From the NCBI GenBank assembly GCA_033060915.1, contig CM065397.1, forward strand, positions 18,289,501 to 18,353,500: 64,000 nt of DNA, read 5' to 3'. Every line of letters starts with the position of its first letter. Within the stretch, counting starts at the first letter, position 1. The position numbers and the translations under genes are program-made. Shown piece by piece: positions 11,811-22,045 of this stretch. The notes under the pieces are model-generated. The model ran no database searches and was not told where the DNA came from. It worked only from the letters and a program-made list of their open reading frames with translations. The DNA is from Euryodendron excelsum. Taxonomy: Eukaryota; Streptophyta; Magnoliopsida; Ericales; Pentaphylacaceae.

Positions 11811-12335
11811 GAGGATGGTTTGAAAGATTGTTTTATGCATTTTTAAAAAGAGTTTTAGAAAACAATTCATGTTATGTAAAGAACTTTGGTAGACAACCCT
11901 TTTGAAGATCATTTCCATGAAAATTTGACTTTAGCCAAGAATATGGTTTATATGGTTGATGTTTGAAACCATTCCAAAGGAGGTTTACTTGGGACCATTA
12001 CAACCTTTATCTCGACAAGAGTATGGGTTTCAAGAATCAACGCAAGGGTGACAACCTTTGGAAAATCATTTTTAATGCAAAGATGTAGAAAATGAATTTT
12101 TGAAAATCAATTTTAAGAAAAAGGTTTTGAACCATGTTTAAAGGGAACCATTCCAACAAATTAGGGTTCCTATGGCCAAGGTAAAGGGAGACCACTCAAG
12201 AGAGGGTTCTATGGGGCCATTCCAATCACTAAACTTGGAGGAGTGAAATGTATGTAGAGATTCGAGATTCTGGAGTAGTTTTAGGAGAGGTTTGCATCAA
12301 TTTTTGGTTTGGGAATATGCAAAGGGGGGTGCTGG

Positions 12336-12343
12336 TATTTATA
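12336..12343 (-). promoter_or_regulatory. Putative TATA box of LTR B1
   Basis: Plus strand TATTTATA, sense TATAAATACC. It is matched at 37367-37374 in the other LTR. Upstream in the sense orientation lies a palindromic GGCGCATATGCTGCATGCGCC block (about 12362-12385), comparable in place to the GGCGCC block of family A. Confidence 0.6.
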
Positions 12344-13609
12344 GGCAATCTGGGAGGAGGCTGGCGCATATGCTGCATGCGCCAGGGCCAAAATTGGCTA
12401 GGCTTATGTAGCACATGCGCCAATACTGTTCCATTGCCACAATGCCACGTGGCACTCAGTGTACTGGTTAAATCTCAACGATTGATCGAAATTTGGTTGA
12501 TCTCATCAAAATCTGGGCACATGTAGCTTACACTCCGTCATCGGGAGTGTTCGTTTAAACTTTGTCTCGATAATTGAGCCAACTGGGAAGGTTTCGGGAG
12601 AATCGGTTGCACCCACAATGTTCTCTTAGGGTTTCTCGTGAACTTTCATGTTTCCATAAAGTTTGAATGGTGTTTGGAAGTGTGGGTTATCATCTCAGGG
12701 AACATGCTTAAAATGGCATTTTTGCAAAGCGTCTATGATACGCTCCATGGGGTTTCGAAAGTAGTTATTTTCGTATTGCATTATCAAGGCCTTCGGGAAG
12801 CGATCTCTTTAATCAAACCGTACCGATGGAAAGTACTCTGGGAATACTTTTGAGAATTCCCTGATTTACGCATTTCTCAAGTCGTTTTACGGTGCGTTGC
12901 AATTAGGGAATTGGGAGAAAGGTTAATCCAGGCGGAGCGTCTGCAAGACGCTCCAAGGCTTGCTGAAAGTTACAGTTTTCGAGCCATACAATGAAGGGCT
13001 TCGAGGAGCGATCTATCTGATCAAGTCGCACCGATGGAAAGACCTATGGATGAACTTTTGGGAATTCCCTAGTTTACGCATTTGACGATGCATTATAACT
13101 AGGGAGTTGGGAGAAACGGGAATTTAGGCAGAGTGTCTGTGAAACGCTTCGGGAAACTTTTATCGAGTCGTGGGTGTTTAGCGTCATGAGATCTTCCTCA
13201 GGTTAAACAAGAGTGTACGACGAGATTTGCCGATCAGTAACCTAGGACCGGTGTTGTCTTGGGGCACGTTTAGATCGTTAGGGGCAAAATGGTCATTTTG
13301 TTTAGTTTTAGTTGAAAATGGTCAGGAATAGATCGAAATGTCATGTTAAGCGTGTCGGGTCGTTCAGTGGTGTTTTTAAGAGAGTCTTTTACCACTCGAT
13401 GGGGTTTGTACAGTGCTAGGGTATTTAGGGGCAAAGCGGTCATTTTGACCAGAGTTAACCGGAATTGGACTAGATAGGCGTGGAGTATGCCTAACAGTTT
13501 AATAACATTTTAGAAGGGTGAACTTATCATTTTGAGGGATTTTGAACTTTTCCAAAACGTGCCTGGAGACCCAAGAGGCAGGTTTGGTCATTTTTCACCG
13601 AGTCGGGCT

Positions 13610-13990
13610 AACAGGCGCCGGTGTTGGCCTAAGTGTTGGTTCCCAAGACCGCCCGGTCACGAAAAACTACCTATACGGTGTTGGTCCCTGAGACCGCCCG
13701 GTCTCAGAGAGCTACCTGTAGAATGGTGTTGGTTCCTGAGAATGCCTAGTCTTAGAAAGCTACCTGTGAGGGTGGTGTTAGTCTTTGAAAACGCCCGATC
13801 TCGGAAAGCTACCGAATGACGAACATTCTACATTGGCAGGCTAGCAGGCACCAGAAGTGAACCGTCTTGAATTTGATAGGGTGTTGGTCCCCAAGATCGC
13901 CTAATCTCGGGAAGCTACCCGAATGGCGTTGGTTTTCGAGACTGCCCAGTCTTGGAAAGCTGCCTGGAATGATGTTTATGGCTTCATTTA
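13610..13990. repeat. ~40 bp tandem units in B1
   Basis: Units contain GTTGG(T)CCC(C/T)GAGACCGCCCGGTCTC and AAGCTACCTG. The counterpart in the other LTR is at about 38640-38990. They lie in the distal upstream part of the LTR. Confidence 0.75.
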
Positions 13991-14135
13991 GGCTTTGTGG
14001 GCTCGGGAAGCGGCTAGTTAATTGGATTGGAGTTTGAAAGGCTCGTCTTGAGCTTGCATGTGTTGTGATGTTTGAAAACTGGATCCGGTCGGGCTGAAGA
14101 TTGTCGAGTGGGCAAAAATAGGGTGCTTACAGTTG

Positions 14136-14148
14136 CCCTTCTTTTTTT
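14136..14148 (-). other. Polypurine tract of element B
   Basis: Plus CCCTTCTTTTTTT, which reads AAAAAAAGAAGGG on the minus strand, four bases before the 3' LTR start. It confirms that B is transcribed on the minus strand and that 14131 is the 5' end of the 3' LTR. Confidence 0.8.
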
Positions 14149-15469
14149 GTATTTGCTTGTCGACGGCAGAAAAAAAACAAAGTAAGAATCCCTTTTTAGT
14201 CGCGAGGCAATCGGAGGGACGATGAGCCGGTAAGTTTGGAATATCCTGGGACTGCTTGTGGGTCGCCAATCTGAAAGATTTTGAAATTCAAAAAGTTTTG
14301 CATTTTGAAGATTTTGATTGGGGTTTGAGTTGCCGGTTCGGTTCAGAACACTTGATTTTTGAAAATAAATGTTGAAAGCTTGATTGTCGGCTTTTGAAAA
14401 GCCTCGAAAACAATTTCGGACTCTTGGGGATTTGAAAGCTAGCTTTGGCGGGAAGCTAAAGAGTCAGGCACATGTGCTACATGCGCATGGCCTTTTTTAG
14501 CCTTGGCACATGTAGCAAATGTGCCAAAAGGGATTCCAACTAGCGCATGTGCTACATGCACAAGCCCGTGGGTATTAAAACACAGCAATTTGCATTGCAC
14601 AGTGCGTGTTTCATGTTTTGAGCTTGATCCGAGAGCTGCTCTGAAGGATTTTTTAGGGACTTCAATTGGGAATCACTACGAGGGCGTTGTGGGATGTCGG
14701 ATGCTTGCCAGAAACCATCATAGTCGCCGGATTCTCGTCGGAAAGCTTGATTTTCGCCGGAGAACCCAAAGGTTAGTTTTCTTAGAAATTTCTCCGATTT
14801 TGATGCATATGCTTCTGTTTTTTGCGAATGATTAGTGTAACCCTATGTTTTAGGATGTTTAGAACACAATGGTCGGATTGTTTTCGTAATTTGGTGAAGA
14901 TTTGAGTGTGTTTTGGATGAGTTTGCATGTTTATGAAATTGGGTTTCTTCCAGGATTCGAAAAATCGCCTCTACAGGCCGGGTCGATCATTTTGTGTGTG
15001 ATTTTCTCACCAGAACCTTAGAAAATTGCGTAAAATAACTGTATGAATTTTCATAATTTTTTGAAAAATTTTGAATTTTTAAATTTTTAAAAATTATGAA
15101 AAATAAGAAAAATTGAGGAAAATTAGAAACCGGATCGTATTGAAGGTTGAGAAATTGTGGAACATTTTTGAAAAATTATGGTGATATTCTCGAATGATTT
15201 AGAAATTTTTGTGAAATTTTTTGGAAATAAAAATACAACCGGAAAATTTAGAAAGGCCAAAAAATCGGTTTAAAAGTTGTGTTTGATAACAGAACGTGTG
15301 TTTCGGAGGATGGGATTGTTTTGGTTGACATGATTGAAAGTTTGAGACATCTCAGACTGTGTTTGTGGTTTGTTGAATTCCAAGATAATGACTTTTTAAG
15401 GCGAAACTCGGCTAAAATTTTCAAAAATTTTCACACCTAACTTTAAATCCTTTTGGAAAAGCAATTCTT

Positions 15470-16145
15470 TTTTAGAACGGGACTTTTGAAGGGGGAAGCC
15501 CGGAGAAACCGAAACTTTAGAAAATTCTTAGGAGCAGGATTTTTGAAGGAGAAAACCTGAAAAACCAATTTGATGATTAGAAAATATTGTAGAAAATTCT
15601 GGAACGGGGCTTTTGAAGGAGAAAGCCCGGAAACCCATTTTGAAAATTTTAACCTAAGACTTTTGAGGGAAAGCTAAAAAAAAACTGTTAGAAAATCTTT
15701 GAAACATGGCTTTTGAAGGAGAAAGCTTGGGAAACTGGTTTAAAATTTTGAAGCCAGACTTTTTGAGAAAAAAGCTCCAAAAACCATTAGAAGACGTTTA
15801 GAAACGTGACTTTTGAAGGAAAAAAACCCGAAAAACTAGTTTGAAATTCTTTGACACAAGGCTTTTGAGGGAAAAGCCTGGAAACCGATTTGAAATTTTG
15901 AAGCCAAACTTTTTGAGAAAAAAGCTTGAAAAACCATTGAAAATTTTGAAACAACACTTTTGAGGAGAAAGCCCGAGAACCCAATTTGAAATTTTGAAAT
16001 GAGACTTTTTGAGAAAAAAGCCTGAAAAACTATTCAAAATTTTTAGAAATAGGGCTTTTGAGGAGAAGGCTCGGGAAACCAGTTTGAAATTTGGAAACCA
16101 AATTTTTTGAGAAAAAAGCTTGAAAAATAGTTGAAAATTTTGAAA
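15470..16145. repeat. Degenerate tandem array in element B
   Basis: Units of about 55-65 bp alternate, giving a higher-order period near 120 bp. Conserved parts are GGCTTTTGA(A/G)GGAGAAAGCC and GACTTTTTGAGAAAAAAGC, each followed by GAAAACC...TTTGAAATTTTGAA. Open frames on the minus strand here are repeat artefacts rich in Phe, Ser and Lys. Confidence 0.75.
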
Positions 16146-16166
16146 TATGAATAGATACGACCTTAG

Positions 16167-16270
16167 CCCCCCCCCCCCCCCCCCCCTCTTTTCTCTTTTT
16201 TTTTCTTTTTTTTCTTTTTTTTTTTTTTTTTTTCTTTGTTTTTTTTTCTTTTTTTTTCTTCTCCTTTTTG
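16167..16270. repeat. C20 homopolymer followed by a T-rich tract
   Basis: Twenty consecutive C at 16167-16186, then about 80 bases of T with scattered C. It is a polypyrimidine run just upstream of the antisense ORF. Exact lengths may be affected by sequencing error in homopolymers. Confidence 0.85.
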
Positions 16271-16344
16271 TTGATATATTTATCTCTTCCTTTTTATACA
16301 TATTTGGTGACTGATCAATTTTTGCATGTTGCCATTCTTTCAGG

Positions 16345-18227
16345 ATGTCGGAGACTGGTGGCAATGGTTCTGACATGAGGCGCCACGGATAGAGCTTGAG
16401 AAGGGCAGCAGTAGTCGGGGCGGATCAGTCAGGGGTGACAGTGCTGTACGAGGACAGTCCTCCGTTTCCTTGGGTGTGGCAACTGAGGAGGATGCTACAG
16501 TTATGTCTCAACTGCACGCTTGGTATGACAGTTATACTGAGGAGGAGCAGCGGATTTTCTATAAGCCTTTCGGGTATATAGGATCACTTCTCTCCGTGCG
16601 GCTGCTATCAGGCTTGGTTAAGGCTTCTATTACCCTTTTGTGTCCTGAGCTATGCTTATTTCACTTCAGCAATTTTGAGATGACATCGACCCCTCACGAG
16701 TATGGGCGTTTGCTGGGTCTGAGGAGCGGTCAGGAGGGTATTGTGGGCCCAGACTTTCCTAGGGGATTTATGTCTGTCATTTCCGGTCAGTTGGGACTCA
16801 AGCACCAGATTCTGGATTCGGACTCCCATCCTGCTTTTTTGGTGCTGGAGGTAGGCTTTTTACTGGAATCATTTTGAGTTTTGCACTGGTGAGACCACTC
16901 ATACTGGCGTTTAGCACACCTTTACGGAGTGGCCCATCACCTGGATGAACGCACTTGCCCTGATCTTATTGAGTCTTCTGGTGTTTCCTCGAGGAGATGG
17001 TTAGGTAGATGGCAGACTTTGTTCCTTGCTGTTTTATTGATCTGATAGGGGTATTCTTATGCTCCGTTAGCTGTAGGGGAGACATATGTGAGCTTCTCTC
17101 AGTTTCAGAGTGGGGAAGATACTTTCTTTAGGGGGTCTCGGCCCCTTTTTCAGTTGTGGGCTCTTAAGCATCTGTTCATTGATTGCATTACCTGTCACAT
17201 ATGGTATCTGGAGGTTGACCCTATCTGTACCTTGGTGAGGTCTCAACAGGAGATCATTGACAGTGCGGACTACCCCGATTCCTATATGACATGGATGGCA
17301 TTCCTTCAGACGAGGAGATTCGATTTGGTTCAGTGATATGTGGGTTTATGTAATGTTGATTCATTGCGAGTACGGACTTCTGGCCAGGTTTTCATCCCCT
17401 TTATTGGCTTAAGGGGTGTTGCGCCCTTCTTCGGCATTCAAGTTCTCCGCCAACTAGGTCGGACACAGGACATCCCATATACTGCCATGGCGACAAGGTA
17501 TCAAACTTACTTTGGTGATGAGGTATCGAGAGATGTAGTGACTGAGTTGACAGGGTTGTGGCAAACTTTGGTGGCATATGACAGCTCAGATAATCCATTT
17601 TCTTTTGACCCGACAGCCACTATTGATTACAGTAGATGGTTTCAGGTGTATGTTTTGGGGGACGCCGCAGTCAGAGATCCTCTCCTAAAGTCGCCCTTGC
17701 CTCCGGTAGGGTATTCTGATCTTTTGGCCATTACTACCATCAGGGCGAGGTATCATCAAAGACTTTATCGTGGCCGAGTGAGTGAGTTGGAGACTCAGCT
17801 AAAGGCTAGTAGGGGGCGAGTGAGTGACCTCAAGAGGTAGCTTCCAAGGCGAGAGACTGCCCCTTGGCCGATGTTTCCTAGGGACTTAGGCACCCTCGAG
17901 GGTCCCGAGACGCCCTTTCTTTAGTGGAGGCCGACCCACGGGGATGTGTTCATAGTTCTATTGAGGGACATGGTTTACACCCTTTCACAAGAGAGGGATC
18001 GTCTCCTTGATCAATGTCAGTGTCATGGGTTTAGCCAGTTGTACACTTCATCTTTCAGGGCCTCTATCAGTGCCGGCCCTTCAAGAGAGGGATTGGTAAT
18101 GCTACCGTTTAGCAAGGCCGGTCCTTCACTTGCTGGCTCTGGTCCTACTAGTCTTGCCACTAGGGGCTCGGATGAGGACTCATCGGATGGGGACGTGGAC
18201 CGTTACATCGTGGTTCCTCGTTCTTGA
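16345..18227 (+). pseudogene. Antisense ORF of element B (Tat-lineage extra ORF), decayed
   Basis: A plus-strand reading frame lies between B's integrase and 3' LTR, opposite to B's gag-pol. It opens at ATG 16345, meets a TAG at 16390, shifts frame near 16450-16475, runs to 16877, is broken to about 17088, then reads on to a stop at 17334, continues in the same frame to 17840, and resumes after short stops at 17946-18227. The unbroken product would be near 600 residues. Visible features are a region with EEEQRIFYKPFGYIG, a FEMTSTPHEYGRLLGL segment, YSRWFQVYVLGD and a heptad-like RVSELETQLKASRGRVSDLK coil, with a Ser/Asp-rich C-terminus. Tat-lineage elements are known to carry such antisense ORFs. 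A relation to the plant mobile-domain family is my guess. Function is unknown. Confidence 0.6.
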
Positions 18228-19595
18228 TGCAATTCATTCCTTTTGTCTTTCTTTTCCCTTTGTACTGTAATTTAGGATGTTTGGCTTTTTTGCAGAATTC
18301 CCTGCATTTGTAGACATGCTTATATTAGCTTGATTATCATGATTTTGTTGTAATGGGTTCTACCTTTCTTTCGGGACTTGTTATCATCTGCCTACTCCTG
18401 CACTAGTTCGTTAGTTTAACATGTATTAGAGCAGGGATTATATTTATTGTAAGATAAGAACTACTTCCTCGGAATGGGATTCTCTTTAAGGTGTCCTTGA
18501 CAGGAGCCCGCGTTGTTCCTTCTTCTTGGCCTATTGATTTCGAGAGAATGCCTTTTCTGACGATCACAACTTCTCCCTGTCTTTTCCTACCACGATCTGG
18601 GAACAATCCACTTGATGGTTGAGATAAGCCTGAGAAGGTGTGAAATCCATTCTTTTTTTGCCCTTTTTGCCATCGGTGCCTTTGCAGGTTTTCACCGATC
18701 CCAGCTCTGTCATTTTTGCATCTCGGCGCCCTTGCGGGTTTTCGTCGGACCGACATGTTTGTATCTTACCATGCCTCCATCTTTTTACTCGCAGTGCTCT
18801 TTCGAGTTTTCACTGTGCCCTTGGGGTCATGCTCTTTTTTTTTTTTTTTTTTTGCACAATAGGGAACTCTTTTACAACTAAGGGAGGACCTGCTTGTCAG
18901 GGTGAAAACTTAGATATTTCGGATATTCGTTCCCATTAAAAAATCATCATCTATCTTGCGTCGGACTCAGTTTAGATTAGGCGGTTTTCATTGATCAGAA
19001 AGGACTTTTTAAACTAGGTTATACTGAGGTTAGGTTATGGGGCCTTGAAAGAAAGGGTATAGAAGGTCCAAAGTGCTATACTTTGTTTGGGTTTGTTACA
19101 GACCGGTGATCACTCTTTTAGCATTCCTACTTTGGGTCTTCTTTTTTTTCCTTCACAAACTTTTACTCATTTAGGGTTCCTTGTTTCTCTTGGTTTTTAC
19201 CCCAGCTTTGCTATTTGCAGAGCCTGTTGAGTTCTCGGGGCACCTTTTTTTTTTTTTAATATTTCGTTGTCTCCTCCTTGTCCAACGTACAAGAAAGCTT
19301 TCTCTTCTCTCACAGTCCGTTTTTCTCATTTTAGTTTCCAAATTTACTTTCACCCATTGTGGGAGGTGATCTCCAGGTTAGGTTTGTTGAAGAAATGTAA
19401 TTGGCTCAAGATGGGTTATAGCAAGGGATATGGTGTATAGGAAAAATGAATTGATGGCCTCTCATTATATTAATTTAACCTGTCTAATCTTTACGAGTCC
19501 TTTCACAAGAATTTTGATGATTCAGGAAGGGAATGCATACATTTCCTTTAGCAAAAGTTCATAGGCTTCTCGTCATTGCAATAAGAGCTTCTAGT
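18228..19595. other. Element B non-coding region between antisense ORF and integrase end
   Basis: T-rich on the plus strand with T runs at about 18836-18853 and 19250-19257. No frame shows recognisable similarity; short frames at 18403-18756 and 18612-18939 are unsupported. It probably contains the 3' ends of both converging transcripts (inference). Confidence 0.55.
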
Positions 19596-20176
19596 TTATA
19601 CAAAGTAACGTTTGATTGTGTCTGAATTTAGTGGGTTGAAAAACTCTTGCCCATCCATCTCTACTAATATAAGTGCTCTTCCTGTCAGGACCTTCTTAAC
19701 TACAAAAGGTCCCTCGTGGTTTGGAGCGAACTTTTCCCGAGCTTCTTCTCGGTTGGAGATGATCTTTTTTAGTACTAAATCCCCGACCTGAAAATTTTTG
19801 GGTCTCACTTTCTTATGAAATGCCTTAGCTAACCTCCTTTTATAGCACTGAGCGTGGTAAATAGCGGTCAGCCGTTTCTCATCCAGTAGGCACAGTTGGG
19901 CGTATCGATCTTTAATCCATTCTGCCTCTTCTAGCTGAGTCTCCATTAGTACCCTCATGGAAGGAACTTCTATCTCGACAGGGAGCACAGCTTCATTGCT
20001 GTAGACCAACTCATACGGGGTTGCACCGGTAGAGACCCTCATCGTGGTTTGGTAGGCCATGAGTGCGAAAGGGAGGTTCTCATGCCAATCTTTGTAGTGG
20101 TCGATCATATTTCAAAGGATTCTCTTGATGTTTTTCTTGGCGGCTTCTACTGCCCCGTTCATTTCTTCAACAAAGC
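19596..20176 (-). pseudogene. int: Integrase C-terminal part of element B
   Basis: Minus-strand frame from about 20166 to 19596. It starts at the NGAVEAAKKNIKRIL segment just after the usual Asp-Asp part of the DDE core, then has a TGA stop at 20114-20112 where Tat elements have Arg (CGA to TGA). It continues with HENLPFALMAYQTTMRVSTG, TPYELVYSNEAVLPVEIE, a KVRPKNFQVGDLVLKK segment and EGPFVVKKVL, the standard Tat-type integrase C-terminal region. The zinc finger and first catalytic residues are absent because sequence upstream is replaced by LTR A3 at about 20176. Confidence 0.9.
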
Positions 20177-20306
20177 CTCCTTTGAAGACTTGAAGTGCTG
20201 TAATCTGAAGCTTTGAAGATTGAAGACAAACTCTTGAAGACTGAAGTGAAGAACGAAGCAAAACAAGCAAAGCAAAGTGCGCAAAGCTAAGCAAAATAAA
20301 GAAGAC

Positions 20307-22045
20307 ATAAGTGATTACACCCTAAAAGTGTAATCATAAGCCCTTAATTTATATTTTGTTAAACTTATATTGTAATTAATTATCTCATTTTAGTTAGATA
20401 TTTGTTTGAGTATATTTTGTATGTGTTTTGTAGGTTATATAAGCTAATAAAGGCAAAATGAAAGCAAGAATAATCAAAGCGGGTTCAAGGTGAATAATTT
20501 ATTCATGAAAATTCAAACCTGTCTCGGTATTCTAGCCATAACTTTTTGCTCCAATGTCCGATTGAGCTGATTTTTGTGTCATTGGAAAAATGACTTCAAG
20601 CTCTACAACTTTGCATCTAATGTGTATCGGCTGAATCGAACTCTAGGGTGGTCAAATAATGCTTTAAAATTTCTGCAGTCAAACAGTTATGAACAATACC
20701 AATCCGAACGGGTACTGTTCACCGTTCGAAACGGTGAACAGTACCGTCCGGACGGTTACTATTCATCGTCCGAACGGACTGTAACCGGGCATCGAACACA
20801 TCGTCTGGACGGTATTCGGACGGTTACTGTTCATCCAGATTGATTTTTTTGCGTCCGAAGCGGCGTTTTTAGAGTTTTTTGTAAAGTTTTTGAAGAGTTA
20901 GGGTTAGTTTTGAGAAAAGGGCAGCGGGAGAAGCTCTCCAAGGTTAGTTTTTTCCATTTTTTTTCTTTTTAGCTTAGATTTAGCTTTGTAATTGTAGTAT
21001 AGTGTAGAAACTTGTAATTTTCTTCATTGTATTGTATTTTCTTTCACTTTCTTGCACTTTATTGCATTTTCTCTCATTTTCTTTGTAACCAAACAGTCTT
21101 ATTATTATAGTTAATTTTAGATTTAAATCTTTTTATGCTTCTCTTTTCATTTTTACAAGCTTTTATGATGTATTCAAGTAGCTAGTAATTTAAATTGGGT
21201 TTAAATGAGAAAATCACCTAAATAATCCAAAGAATTCAATGGAGGTGTCTCATGAATTAATTGCCATATTTTTCTAGAATTCGAATTTCTAGTAATTAGA
21301 TGTGGAATTTTAGAAAACTTGAATTATTGACTAAATTTGGGGATTTTGATCACCCAAATCGATTGTATTAATTTAGGACCATTGACTAGATAAAAACTCT
21401 ACAATTACTAGAAATTCATTCTCAATAATTGATTGAAGATGCCTTAGAAAATTTAGGTTATTGACTATGTTTGACTAATCAATGTACAAACCACAAATTT
21501 GGTATTGACTAAGTTGAATTGATGGTATTAACCTTTGATTCCCCATTAAACATGTATCTAATTTCAATTGCTTGAGAATTATCAGTTTTCAAAGTTAAAT
21601 CTTTTGAATCAAACACACTTAAATGTTGTGTTTGATTTGAGTTATAAACCCCATTGGAAACCTTGGATGAAATTGAGTGATTGGATTATTTGAGCCCAAT
21701 TCTCTTTTAATTGCTTTAATTCTATTTTCACTTTGCTTTACTTTAATTGTCTAGTGTTAATTGCTTTAATTTCCATTGCATTAGGTTAGTAATTCAAAAC
21801 CATCATCAAAAACCCAAAACATTTTCGGTCTTTTTATTTTCCTTTTTATTTTAGATCCAATTCCCCTCTTTAATTGCAATTCAATCCTAGGTTAGGTTAG
21901 TGTGAGTTGAGTGCTAGAGCCTATATTGGGCTAGGTCCCTTGAGAGAGAACGATATCGGATCTTCTGGTTTATACTTCATCGTGACCCCCGTACTCTTGC
22001 GGGGTAACTAACTCCATTTTGTAGTCTTCGAAGCGAGTCAACAAG
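20307..22045. mobile_element. 1.73 kb TG...CA insertion in A3, probable solo LTR
   Basis: The insertion spans 20312-22040 (1,729 bp). Comparing A3 with A2 and A4 shows the sequence between GCAAAATAA and GGTAGGCT is foreign here. It begins TGATTACACC, ends GCGAGTCA and is flanked by ATAAG (20307-20311) and ACAAG (22041-22045), which agree at 4 of 5. A perfect 9-bp stem (TGATTACAC/GTGTAATCA) marks its left end. It is AT-rich and non-coding, with a TATATAAG at 20436-20443 and a GGGGTAACT region near the right end. TG...CA ends suggest a solo LTR, but the family is not recognised and orientation is uncertain. Confidence 0.6.
20711..20745. repeat. Perfect hairpin, 16-bp stem and 3-base loop
   Basis: GGTACTGTTCACCGTT (20711-20726), loop CGA, then its exact reverse complement (20730-20745). 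Further diverged copies of the ACTGTTCA(C/T)CGTCCG unit follow to about 20835, making a cluster of interlocking palindromes. Confidence 0.9.

Larger units (their letters stand above)
10268..14131 (-). repeat. 3' LTR of element B (B1)
   Basis: 3,864 bp, TGTTGCACCCC...GGGTGCTTACA on the plus strand. It pairs with 29130-39153. In one aligned stretch (12243-12383 against 37274-37414) I count about 17 differences in 141 bases, so B is old. It lacks about 860 bp present in the other LTR (36407-37266). It contains GGTTAACCTAGGG tandem units (11530-11810), a TATA box (12336-12343) and an array of CCGAGACCGCCC units (about 13610-13990). Confidence 0.9.
14149..16344. other. Element B internal non-coding region next to the 3' LTR
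   Basis: No retroelement domain is seen. Positions 14460-14570 repeat a GCACATGTGCTACATGCGC motif. Positions 14990-15250 are AT-rich. Positions 15470-16145 hold a degenerate tandem array. Positions 16167-16270 are homopolymeric. A TTCTTTCAG|G resembling a 3' splice site lies just before the antisense ORF's ATG at 16345, so some of this may be its leader or intron (inference). Confidence 0.6.

Noticed and set aside
15798..16376. 192-residue minus-strand protein with a Lys-rich N-terminal part
   Set aside because: The Lys run is the T-rich tract read backward and the rest is the tandem array; there is no domain.
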